In this document: positions 9,080 to 17,343 of the stretch, piece by piece
Layout of the letters: each line of letters starts with the position of its first letter
How positions within the stretch are numbered: the first letter of the stretch is position 1
Assembly: GCA_947492745.1 (NCBI GenBank)
Contig: CANLOE010000058.1
Coordinates: 1-43,839 of the forward strand
Reading direction: 5' to 3'
DNA length: 43,839 nucleotides
Origin: an uncultured Cyclobacteriaceae bacterium
Lineage (GTDB): Bacteria > Bacteroidota > Bacteroidia > Cytophagales > Cyclobacteriaceae
The notes under the pieces: generated by a model
Database searches by the model: none
The model's input: the letters and a program-made list of their open reading frames with translations, nothing else
What the model was told of the DNA's origin: nothing
Program-made: the position numbers and the translations under genes

Positions 9080-9293
9080 AGAGACTGTTTTGAAATTTAT
9101 AGTTAAAATTTGTTGTCACTTATTTTGGGTAAGACCGAGCGTTAAAATAGTGCCCCGAGGGCATTATTAGTGAAGGGGCCGGTTTGCCGCGTGAGCCATT
9201 GACAAAGCATAGCATGTCGCGCTAGCTAGTGGAAACTTCAACGAAATCAAGAAGTACATAAGAAAGAAAAAGATGCATTTTAAAACAGTCTCT
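9080..9293 (+). repeat. Element E copy 1 (214 bp)
   Basis: The ends are inverted repeats: AGAGACTGTTTTGAAAT on the left and the complement of AGAGACTGTTTTAAAAT on the right. Copy 2 at 10784-10996 is in the same orientation and about 90% alike by eye. The inside includes a TGCCC-CGA-GGGCA hairpin and the run CGCGCTAGCTAG. No coding frame is conserved between copies. Confidence 0.85.
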
Positions 9294-9395
9294 TATAGTA
9301 AGCCGAAGAGTTTTCTGTGAATCATCATTACTTCATCCAGAAGACTTAGTTTTACGGTATCGAGTAGGTTCTCACTTCGATGGTATCCGAGTGAT

Positions 9396-10238
9396 TTGGT
9401 GTTGAAGAATGGAGTCAACATTTACAATGGACCTAAAAGTATCTTGAACAATATGCAAATACTGAATTATGAGGTGTATCGGAAATCCGATAAAACACCA
9501 TGGGTAGTTTTTATTCACGGGGCGGGTGGTGCCATAGCTGCTTGGAAGTATCAATTGAAGCCCTTCGGGGAGCATTTCAATGTGTTGGCAATAGACCTTA
9601 GGGACCATGGCAAATCCAAAAATCTCCGGCCCGAGAACGAAAAATACAACTTTCGGTTGATTGCCGATGATATATTGGCCGTTATACAGAAAGAGGGAAT
9701 AAAGAAAGCACACTTTGTGACACTCTCTTTTGGGAGTGTGCTGCTTCAGGACTTTAGTATGCGGTACCCGCAACTTATCGACCGAGTAGTGATGGCGGGC
9801 GGGATTTTCAGAGGCAATATTTGGATCAAATCATTTGTGCATTTGGCCCGCGTACTGAATCTAGTACTGACTTATCCTCAGATGTACAGGACTTTCTCCT
9901 ATCTATTGATGCCCCGAGAACGACATCAGCGCTCCAGGAGAGTCTACCAAATCCAATCCCAGAAAATCACTAAGCAAGAATACCTCAAGTGGGTAGGGCT
10001 TTATTCCGAGTTCTTTCTACTGCTCAGAAAATTCAGTCATCAGAATATAGAATTCAAGGGACTCGTTATTATGGGTAAGGAAGATTATATTTTTTTGAAA
10101 GCGGCTAAAGAATTTTCAAAAAGGCAGCGCTATATTTCTATTCACTGTTTGGATAAAGCAGGACATATCTGTAATATCGACCGGCCAGAGGAGTTCAATC
10201 TTAAGGCCATTTCTTTTTTGAAAAGAGACAACACCTAG
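9396..10238 (+). CDS. Alpha/beta-hydrolase fold protein
   Basis: A 280-residue probable cytoplasmic hydrolase or esterase; the substrate is unknown. The oxyanion region HGAGG (41-45), the DLRDHGKS segment (67-74), a nucleophile elbow TLSFGS with S111, an acid candidate D230 (GKEDYIF) and H257 (KAGH) make a complete catalytic triad. The elbow lacks the first Gly of the usual GxSxG. The open frame begins with TTG at 9396; the alternative ATG at 9453 (M20, before QILNYEVY) would still keep the whole fold and may be the real start. It ends in the palindrome CTAG shared with the convergent gene at 10235. The pair is bracketed by two direct copies of element E. Confidence 0.82.
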   Translation: MVLKNGVNIYNGPKSILNNMQILNYEVYRKSDKTPWVVFIHGAGGAIAAWKYQLKPFGEHFNVLAIDLRDHGKSKNLRPENEKYNFRLIADDILAVIQKEGIKKAHFVTLSFGSVLLQDFSMRYPQLIDRVVMAGGIFRGNIWIKSFVHLARVLNLVLTYPQMYRTFSYLLMPRERHQRSRRVYQIQSQKITKQEYLKWVGLYSEFFLLLRKFSHQNIEFKGLVIMGKEDYIFLKAAKEFSKRQRYISIHCLDKAGHICNIDRPEEFNLKAISFLKRDNT

Positions 10239-10768
10239 CGGAAATGTACCCTCTTACCGATAGAGCGGTTCATCCAGCGGCCAAACCGGCCCCAAAAGAA
10301 AGACTGTACCCTGTCCCATAAAGTATAAAGTAGAGGGTTTACGTAAGCGTCCAATTGTAAGGTTACTTCTGTACCCTCACCATTTTCTTCCAGCCAGAAT
10401 TGTAACCGTGTGGGCCGCAACCACCTTATTGTCAGAAAATAACTACCATACATATAGTGTAGATCTCTGTATTTTAGATAATCTACCTGTGTCAGTATGC
10501 CAGCGAAGTTCATCAGAGGTCCATGATGGGTGGTAAATACTCCTTCGGAAAAATTAGCATTGACATCGGGTTCGGGAGAAAGAAATTCCACACGGTAGGG
10601 CCACACTTGATGTTGGGTAAAGGTCCGCGTATCGTTCAGCCAGTCCCAGACTTCATCACGTGAATAGCGAGAAGAGAACACTCTCGAAAACCGATGCAAT
10701 TTGAAGCCTATCGGTATAGGATGCAGCTGTGCCGTGGACACGCTCTTATCTAAAGTTGGTGGTATCAT
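10235..10768 (-). CDS. SRPBCC/START-like ligand-binding protein (putative)
   Basis: A 177-residue soluble protein. The opening of the conserved part (FSSRYSRDEVWDWLNDTRTFTQHQ) resembles the first strand and helix of SRPBCC (polyketide cyclase/START-like) folds, and the closing amphipathic helix (YTLWDRVQSFFWGRFGRWM) is also typical. The ATG opens MIPPTLDK. Its stop codon overlaps that of the convergent alpha/beta hydrolase within one CTAG palindrome, so the two genes share a 3' end. I infer a small hydrophobic ligand but cannot say which. Assignment rests on pattern only. Confidence 0.6.
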   Translation of the reverse strand: MIPPTLDKSVSTAQLHPIPIGFKLHRFSRVFSSRYSRDEVWDWLNDTRTFTQHQVWPYRVEFLSPEPDVNANFSEGVFTTHHGPLMNFAGILTQVDYLKYRDLHYMYGSYFLTIRWLRPTRLQFWLEENGEGTEVTLQLDAYVNPLLYTLWDRVQSFFWGRFGRWMNRSIGKRVHFR

Positions 10769-10783
10769 AACGCATAGAATCTT

Positions 10784-10996
10784 AGAGACTGTTTTGAAGA
10801 TATTATTTTAGAATTTGTTATCACTTATTTTGGATAGGACCGAGCGTTAAAATAATGCCCCGAGGGCATTATCAGTGAAGGGGCCGGTCTGCCGCGTGAG
10901 CCATTGACAAAGATAGCCTGTCGCGCTAGCTAGCGGAAATTCCAACGAAATCAAGAAGTACATAAGAAAATAAAAGATACATTTTAAAACAGTCTT
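10784..10996 (+). repeat. Element E copy 2 (213 bp)
   Basis: Same orientation and layout as copy 1 at 9080-9293: AGAGACTGTTTTGAA at the left end and TTTTAAAACAGTCTT at the right, with the perfect hairpin AATGCCC-CGA-GGGCATT inside. It lies 16 bases upstream of the SRPBCC-like gene's start, so together the two copies frame a 1.9-kb two-gene segment. Confidence 0.85.
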
Positions 10997-11428
10997 TAAG
11001 TGTTCAGGGAAAAAGCAAAAGAAATAATGTAGACCTCCAGTGATTTTCCTATATAGGAAGATTGGGAAATCTTGACAGCCTTTTATTCGAAATCGAAAAT
11101 CGACTTTAGTGCAAAACACTAGCTCACCTCAGAGCGATGAACTAGTGTATCATCAATGAATTAACAACCAATTAGACGGATTGTTGGAATAATTTAGATT
11201 TTACTGTTTCAGTACTCGGTATTACAAGGGCACTGAACGAGCAACGGTCATTACCAGCGGTCGGGTTTGTGCCCGTCAGGGTTTTGTGAAAGAAATTGTT
11301 TTCTCCGCATCAACCGCCTGTGGATATGAAGTGATCTGAGCTTGTTGGTCCACAGTGAAAATCAAGGATTTTTATTCTTAATAAAGTCTTTATTGAGTAG
11401 CGTAGCCCAAGTTATACTCAAGATAAAC
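10997..11428. other. Intergenic, no gene recognised
   Basis: The minus-strand open frame here (up to 11119) runs into element E and is not credible as a gene. The stretch around 11200-11340 is more GC-rich than its surroundings and may be an eroded coding fragment, but no frame gave a recognisable product. Confidence 0.4.
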
Positions 11429-11475
11429 CCCAATTGATCAATAGGATTTCGTCATGAGAGGGTAGAGTGTAATGA
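11429..11475 (+). repeat. Left-end fragment of element C
   Basis: CCCAATTGATCAATAGGATTTCGTCATGAG matches, in pieces, the left end of element C at 21385 (CCCAAAATGATCAATAGG, then ATTTCGTGATGAG). The rest of C is not recognisable and an element A copy starts 27 bases further on. Confidence 0.55.
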
Positions 11476-11501
11476 AATCATCGATTGATGATTAAGGTAT
11501 T

Positions 11502-11661
11502 ATACAAATTTGGGTCTCACATGTGGTATAAGATTCCTTGGGTCATTTTGTTTCAATCAAGGCGGGAACCGCAGTGATAGCAGCGCTATCCCGAGGAGTG
11601 TCAACGCAGGGTGAAGCAAAATGAACAGGAAGATAGGCGATTTTAAAAGCTAAGTTTGTAT
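11502..11661 (+). repeat. Element A copy 2 (160 bp)
   Basis: From ATACAAATTTGGGTC to CTAAGTTTGTAT, closely matching copy 1 over its whole length, with the hairpin GATAGC-AGC-GCTATC intact. No coding content. Confidence 0.85.
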
Positions 11662-11808
11662 AACACCATTGAAAATAAGGTCTTTCAGGGTGACATGAAA
11701 CAAACGGTCTCGGAATATTTGTAAAGACCATACGTACCTGTACCCATAGAACCGTAAAAACAAATCAAGAATTTTATAATAGAGATGGGATGAAAATGCT
11801 AAAGGCCA

Positions 11809-12324
11809 TTAAGCTATCTTCATCGCAACGATACCTTTGTACCTGTAGAGTTTCAGGTCGAATTGTTGAGTGATAAATGCCTTCATACGGTTACAGGCCA
11901 GCGCGGCTTTCCGGTCTTCAGGGTAAAAGACAGTGGCCTCCAGTACAGCTTTCAGAAAATGGAGCTGAGGGGCAAAGTTTTCTAACCAAGCTTTATAGGT
12001 GCTGTCCCAATCCTGTTCGTATTTGTCATAATGATCCGTACCATCGAAAAGAAATTCCAGTTGATTATCTCCGTACTTATAGCGAAAAATACCGGCTAAA
12101 TGTACATAGAAGTCTTCCAGATGTTCATTGGAACTGGATTGATGTGCTTTGATTTTAAGTATCGTATCATCCTCCAGCCCCAAAGGATTGAAGTATCTTA
12201 GGTAGGCACTTTTAGCAAAGTCTACGGTATAGTCCAACAAAGAAGCCTTGAGAGCTATCTGCGCTTCTTTAAGGATATAGTTTTTATCCGCGGGGAACAG
12301 TTTATTGTACTTATCTAGATACAC
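11809..12324 (-). CDS. Hypothetical protein (171 aa)
   Basis: A soluble, mostly helical-looking 171-residue protein without a signal peptide or membrane segment; I do not recognise a family. It is rich in aromatic and charged residues (for example DGTDHYDKYEQDW). The open frame starts with GTG at 12324. It lies 46 bases downstream of the M14 peptidase gene on the same strand, so it is probably co-transcribed as the last gene of that pair. Confidence 0.62.
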   Translation of the reverse strand: MYLDKYNKLFPADKNYILKEAQIALKASLLDYTVDFAKSAYLRYFNPLGLEDDTILKIKAHQSSSNEHLEDFYVHLAGIFRYKYGDNQLEFLFDGTDHYDKYEQDWDSTYKAWLENFAPQLHFLKAVLEATVFYPEDRKAALACNRMKAFITQQFDLKLYRYKGIVAMKIA

Positions 12325-12370
12325 AATGCTTTTTTAATGGTATAATAGAGCAAATATAATCATTTCTTCG

Positions 12371-14935
12371 TTATTTACCTGATTCTGGAGCTATGATAGA
12401 CCCAAAAAAGATGCTGTTGATAAATAACTTGTTGGTCCCCAGCCAAAAAGCTCTGAAATTAGGGTCGTCGCTGAAACTGATGACCCTTCCTTTTCCATAG
12501 GAAGATACATGGATAGCGGCAGTATTTTGGAGTTTCCTCAAATTTCTTTTGGAGATGTAGCCACTGATCAGAGGATTTTCTGTGTACAGGATGGGGTTGT
12601 TGGCGGCAGTTTTCGATCTTTCCATAAATAGCGTGCTATTTCGAAACAGTGCTATATTCTCTCGTTCATAGCCAAAGGCCAAGGGATGACTCAGGTCCAT
12701 CTTGGCGTTGAATATGGAACCCCCGATGCGTTCTGCTCCTAATTTTTTGGGAATATCCTCGTAAGTCGTAGTCTGTAATAGGCTGTCACTACTATTTTTT
12801 TTGTATTTGGCTTTGCTCATCCCATTTTTACTTAACCAAGATCCAGCATTTTTTATAGCGATGAGAGTACCCCCGTTTTTTAGCCATGTCTTTAGTTTGG
12901 ACTGGTGTAGCGTATTATAGTTCCCATTGACCATAACGATAGTAGTGTATTTTGAGGGGTCGATACTATTGAACCGATGGAGGTCCACGAGGCTGACAGG
13001 CATGGCCATCCGCTGGTCTAATAAGTGCCATACCTGCCCTGCTTCATAGGGGCTTATGTCCTGTCCCGTAAGCACCATCACTTTAGGTTGCTTCAGCGCA
13101 ATAAAACGCTGACTGCCCAGGTTGACCCCCGTGCTATATCCGGAATAGATAGTGTGCAGTGTCAGCGTATGCTTCTCGATAAGTTCGTTCATTTGCACCA
13201 TTAGTTTTTCGGGTGACATCTTTTGAAGTTTTACGGGGATAAGAATAGTCCCTCTGTTCAGCGATGTCCCCAGGGCAGTGGTAAAGGGCCTTGTGGCTAC
13301 TTTGATAATGAGTCCTTTTTTCTGTAGAGTATACAATGCCTTAGGGGCGTCATGTTCATCCCATTCAAAGGCATAAGCATAGGTATCTCCCTGTCCTGCT
13401 GCTGCGAGTAATTGCCCCTTGGGATAGGGAACTTCACTTAACGGATCCCCGAGAATACCTGAGGTATAGGTCTTGTTGTTCAGGGCCTCATAGCTCAGGC
13501 CAAAAGCCAATGGTAGTGTCCAAGTGGAGACATCATAGAAGAGGCTGTCCTGAAAGGCAGTTCTCGTTTCGAACATCGCCTTGATCAGTCGAAACTGTTT
13601 TTGGGCCATAGGAACGACGAAGCTCTGCTCTTTGGAAAAGGTCTCGCCCTGGATACGGATAGGTCGAGCAGTCTGATATACTTTTATCTGATGTCGGTCC
13701 AGAATGTCAGTAAAAAACCTTAGGCGCTTTAGGTCATTGTGGCTGCCAAATACATAAGCTTTCTCCTCCGATTTTTCGGCTTCTTCCATAGCCTCTATAT
13801 AAAAACTGCGCTGATGCTCCAGTAGAGGTAACCGAAGGTCCTTGGCTGCTTTTAGAGAAGAGAGCGTCGTGGTAAAATGGTTCTTTATAGTAAAGGGGAA
13901 AGTGATGACCCCATGGATACTTTCCTGCGCATGGGAGCGGGAAGAAGCCTGCTCGAACAGGATGCCCACCGCACCATTGATATCGGGATAGGAAGACCCC
14001 TTGCCTATATAGTAATCATCGAAGCTCTCTTTAGAGTAGTACAGCGAACCGATACCGTCCAGAGCTTCGGCATGGTATTCTGCTATCTTTTGGGTAAGCT
14101 GGTACGTATTCTTCGGGATCAGGGGGTTATTCCGACTTGGAATGCCCGGTTGAAAGAAGTAAGTACTGTTGGTCCCCATTTCATGATGATCGGTGAGGAT
14201 ATTGGGCTTCCATTGATGGAAAGCTTTGATGCGTGCTTGTGACTCCGGTAACTGAACCGGGAGCCAGTCCCGGTTCAGATCGAACCAGTAGTGGTTGGTA
14301 CGTCCGTTGGGCCAAGTTTCGTTCTGTTCGATGTTATTGGGGTCGGTGCTCAGGTGCTGGCTCCTTCGACTATTGACCCATCCGCTAAAGCGTTGTAGCC
14401 CATCGGGGTTGAGCGACGGGTCCAGTAAAACGATGACATTGTCCAGCAGGCTATCGATCTCGTCCCCTTTTGCAGCGGCAAGATGATAAGCGGCCAGTAG
14501 CGATGCATTACTGCCACTGGGTTCGTTGCCATGAATACTATAACCTAGGTAAACAACAGCGGGCATCTTCTTCAAATCAAGGTTCTTGGACACTTCCGGG
14601 TCGGAGATTTTGAGATGTTCTGCCTTCAATGTAGCGATATTTTTCAGGTTCTTCGGTGAAGTGATGGTCATAAGCACCTGTGGCCGTCGCTCAAAGGTAT
14701 GTCCGATGGTCTCGATACTGACCCTATTCGAGCTGCGCGCCAATACCCGCATATAAGCTGCCAGTTTATCATGAGAAATGTGCCAGTCACCGACCTCATG
14801 ACCTATAATGGAAGCAGGTGTGGGTACGGAACTATCATATTGGATATCCTTAGGGAGGTAATAACTTAAAGGCGTCTGTCCCGACGAGCAATGAAAAATA
14901 CAGGACAGTAAAAGGGCAAAACAAATGGATTTCAT
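12371..14935 (-). CDS. Secreted M14-family zinc carboxypeptidase, large Bacteroidota type
   Basis: An 854-residue exported metallopeptidase. Residues 1-19 or 20 are a signal peptide. The peptidase domain (about 45-370) shows HGNEPSG with zinc ligands H135 and E138, NPDG (176-179), DLNRDW (219-224), TDHHEMG (248-254, presumably containing the third zinc ligand) and a downstream FEQASS segment that may hold the catalytic Glu. The C-terminal half includes a class-I amidotransferase-like stretch (YTTIVMVNGNYN, then SYGKGRVISFSDDPNFRAFW) as often seen in large M14 proteins of this phylum. The likely role is trimming extracellular or periplasmic peptides; substrate unknown. ATG start. The hypothetical gene at 11809-12324 follows it. 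Confidence 0.9.
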   Translation of the reverse strand: MKSICFALLLSCIFHCSSGQTPLSYYLPKDIQYDSSVPTPASIIGHEVGDWHISHDKLAAYMRVLARSSNRVSIETIGHTFERRPQVLMTITSPKNLKNIATLKAEHLKISDPEVSKNLDLKKMPAVVYLGYSIHGNEPSGSNASLLAAYHLAAAKGDEIDSLLDNVIVLLDPSLNPDGLQRFSGWVNSRRSQHLSTDPNNIEQNETWPNGRTNHYWFDLNRDWLPVQLPESQARIKAFHQWKPNILTDHHEMGTNSTYFFQPGIPSRNNPLIPKNTYQLTQKIAEYHAEALDGIGSLYYSKESFDDYYIGKGSSYPDINGAVGILFEQASSRSHAQESIHGVITFPFTIKNHFTTTLSSLKAAKDLRLPLLEHQRSFYIEAMEEAEKSEEKAYVFGSHNDLKRLRFFTDILDRHQIKVYQTARPIRIQGETFSKEQSFVVPMAQKQFRLIKAMFETRTAFQDSLFYDVSTWTLPLAFGLSYEALNNKTYTSGILGDPLSEVPYPKGQLLAAAGQGDTYAYAFEWDEHDAPKALYTLQKKGLIIKVATRPFTTALGTSLNRGTILIPVKLQKMSPEKLMVQMNELIEKHTLTLHTIYSGYSTGVNLGSQRFIALKQPKVMVLTGQDISPYEAGQVWHLLDQRMAMPVSLVDLHRFNSIDPSKYTTIVMVNGNYNTLHQSKLKTWLKNGGTLIAIKNAGSWLSKNGMSKAKYKKNSSDSLLQTTTYEDIPKKLGAERIGGSIFNAKMDLSHPLAFGYERENIALFRNSTLFMERSKTAANNPILYTENPLISGYISKRNLRKLQNTAAIHVSSYGKGRVISFSDDPNFRAFWLGTNKLFINSIFFGSIIAPESGK

Positions 14936-15306
14936 AAAAGGGCAATTAAATGTATCCGTCTAAATTACATATTCTTTCAAATTTTGATGACCCTTTTTGA
15001 TGAGCGGACAGTGTAAAGAGAGGGGTAGAATAAGATGAAAAACAGATAAAGCCCTTTCGGAGAGCCTAAAAGGACTCCTAATTTTTTCGCTTTTGTTTCA
15101 AGTGAATGCTTTTGGGACGGACTCTTGTTTCTATTCTTTCGTTGTACTTGATGGTAGAAAATGAGACTTTTTATGTAACAACGCTACAGGTATTGTACTG
15201 ACTGTTAATCACTGATAAATAATTACTTGGCCCTGATTGATGTCAAGGCGGGAAAATGGAATCAATACCGTAAGTGAACTTATTGTTAAGTTTTCAGAAA
15301 AACTAT

Positions 15307-15334
15307 TTTGCCATGGAGTTGAACGATATCTTTG
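15307..15334 (+). promoter_or_regulatory. Possible Bacteroidota promoter for the PhoD-like gene
   Basis: TTTG (15307-15310) and TATCTTTG (15327-15334) fit the TTG...TAnnTTTG pattern, although the spacing of 16 is short. The -7 element ends only four bases before the ATG, so if it is real the message would be leaderless. Confidence 0.35.
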
Positions 15335-15338
15335 AATC

Positions 15339-16676
15339 ATGATGAAGAACCCTTTGAAAGTGATAGCTGTAGTTGCGCTGTCCATTCTCTTCCAGAGTGC
15401 ATCAGCACAAAGAGAATTATTGCAATCAGGTCCAATGGTCGGTTATTCTACCATGAAAGAAGTGCAACTATGGGTACAGACCACAGCCACGGCTAAAGTA
15501 CAGTTCGCCTACTGGGATGAGGATAGGCCTCAGAAGAAGTATACGACCGATGAGGTCATCAGTGAAAAAGACAAGGCCTTTGTCGTCAAATTGATGGCCG
15601 ACGAAGTGCAGCCGGGAAAAACCTATGCCTATGAGCTGCTGATCAATGGAAAAAACATCACACGGCCTTACCGCTTGCAATTTCAGACCCAAACGCTATG
15701 GCACGGTAGAGAAGAACCGCCCGAAATCTCATTTGTCACCGGAAGTTGTGTATATGTCAACGAACCCGACCATGATAGACCGGGCAAGGGATACGGAGCC
15801 GATTACGGTATTTTTGATAACATGTTGAAGGAGAAGCCCGATTTTATGCTTTGGCTGGGGGACAATACCTATTTGAGGCCACCGGACTGGAACAGTAGGA
15901 CGGGTATCTACCACCGCTATACCCATACCCGCTCCCTGCCCGAAATGCAGGCCCTACTGGGCTCGGTGCATCACTATGCCATTTGGGACGATCATGACTA
16001 CGGCCCCAATGATGCCGATAGAGGGTTTTGGAACAAGGATATCACCGAAGAGACCTTTAACCTGTTTTGGTCCAACCCCAATACCAACCTTACAGGAAAA
16101 GGGGGTATTACGGGTACCTTTGTCTGGGGCGATGTGCAGTTTTTTCTCTTGGATGACCGTACCTTTAGAAGCCCGAACGGGCAAAAAGTAGGAAAGAAAG
16201 AACTATTGGGAGAAGCCCAATTGGCATGGCTGAAAGATGCCATTACTTTTAGTAGAGCCACCTTTAAGATCATAGCTATTGGAGGTCAGGTACTTAATAC
16301 GGCAGCGATACATGAGAACTATGCCAACTATCCCGAAGAACGAGAACGACTCCTTCGAATTATCCAGGAGAGTGAGGCCAGTGGCGTACTGTTTCTTACA
16401 GGTGATCGTCATCACACGGAAATGTCCACACTGGAGCAGGAAGGAAGCTATCCACTGCATGACCTGACCATATCTCCACTGACCTCAGGAGTACATGACC
16501 CTGGCGATGAAGGAAACAAGCTATTGGTCGAAGGTACGGTAGTAGGAGATAAGAGAAACTATGCAGTGATAAAAGTAACGGGGCCTTTGGCCGACCGTAA
16601 GATGACCGTTCAGGTGAAATCGGCTAAAGGGAAATTGCTTTGGGATAAAGAGATAGTCGCCAAAGATTTGAAATAA
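15339..16676 (+). CDS. PhoD-like metallophosphatase, secreted
   Basis: A 445-residue exported phosphatase or phosphodiesterase. The signal peptide is residues 1-23 (ASAQ). An N-terminal beta domain (about 25-118) precedes the metallophosphatase domain, with SFVTGSC (131-137), WLGDNTYLR (172-180), WDDHDYGPND (216-225) and GDRHHTEM toward the C-terminus, the metal-binding signature of the PhoD family. The catalytic Cys position in GSC is present. The job is probably phosphorus scavenging from extracellular esters. It stands alone between long intergenic gaps, with no obvious Pho box. A second Met follows the first; I keep the first. Confidence 0.88.
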   Translation: MMKNPLKVIAVVALSILFQSASAQRELLQSGPMVGYSTMKEVQLWVQTTATAKVQFAYWDEDRPQKKYTTDEVISEKDKAFVVKLMADEVQPGKTYAYELLINGKNITRPYRLQFQTQTLWHGREEPPEISFVTGSCVYVNEPDHDRPGKGYGADYGIFDNMLKEKPDFMLWLGDNTYLRPPDWNSRTGIYHRYTHTRSLPEMQALLGSVHHYAIWDDHDYGPNDADRGFWNKDITEETFNLFWSNPNTNLTGKGGITGTFVWGDVQFFLLDDRTFRSPNGQKVGKKELLGEAQLAWLKDAITFSRATFKIIAIGGQVLNTAAIHENYANYPEERERLLRIIQESEASGVLFLTGDRHHTEMSTLEQEGSYPLHDLTISPLTSGVHDPGDEGNKLLVEGTVVGDKRNYAVIKVTGPLADRKMTVQVKSAKGKLLWDKEIVAKDLK

Positions 16677-17343
16677 ACAGCCTACAAAACTTTAACAGGT
16701 CCAAACAGGTAATGTGAAAATGGTTTACTGCATAATCAAAAATCAGTGAGTAACATTGCCAAACCCGGTCAATAAGGCTGTTGTTGAATGTTCAGAAAAA
16801 GACGCAGTTTGTGGTCACCTAGATGATAAATCTATGGATGCTACTGGATAGAATGCGAAATTAGGACTTGATGGAAAACTACGTAGGTAATTGTCGGCTG
16901 GCGTACAAGTGGGCAAGAATGAGAAAAGCTTAATTGAAAATAAAGCGTTAAATGCCCTAAAATGAGATTTCAGGGAGATGTTTTCTTATTTGTTTTGATG
17001 TTCATCCATTATATGTTACGGAATTGTTAAGAAATGAGAGCATTATTATTCTTAATTTAAAGTTCAAAAACAGCATAGGATATCAACCACTTTCTAACTT
17101 TGCGATCACTTTGCATTTTCGCTGATAACTATGAACTTACGTTCGGGTATCGATTACTAAAGTAATCGTTTATGTCCTGTATTTTTTTGCAAGTAGCAGG
17201 GTTATTTTAACAACAAAGAAAACAGATGAAGCAAGTTTTACTCAAGTCGCTGATTGTCCTTGTTAACTTAAAGTACTTAAATTGTGCGGAGTATTGACCG
17301 CATTCTACTTTTATATTGAAATTTAACTAAACCTATATATTTT
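16677..17343. other. Intergenic region before the TonB receptor
   Basis: No gene and no A to E element is recognisable in this 667-bp stretch. It contains a candidate promoter (17095-17102) and ends in the leader ACTAAACCTATATATTTT before the receptor's ATG. Confidence 0.5.
17095..17102 (+). promoter_or_regulatory. Candidate -7 element TAACTTTG for the TonB receptor operon
   Basis: TAACTTTG fits the Bacteroidota TAnnTTTG consensus and lies about 240 bases upstream of the receptor ATG. A clear TTG -33 partner is not obvious, so confidence is moderate. Confidence 0.4.

Noticed and set aside
9391-9452. Frameshifted or truncated N-terminus of the alpha/beta hydrolase
   Set aside because: The fold is complete from residue 20 on, so an internal ATG or the TTG start suffices; truncation by element E cannot be shown.
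10847-11119. A 90-codon minus-strand frame
   Set aside because: About half of it is element E sequence, and no equivalent frame is kept in the other E copy.
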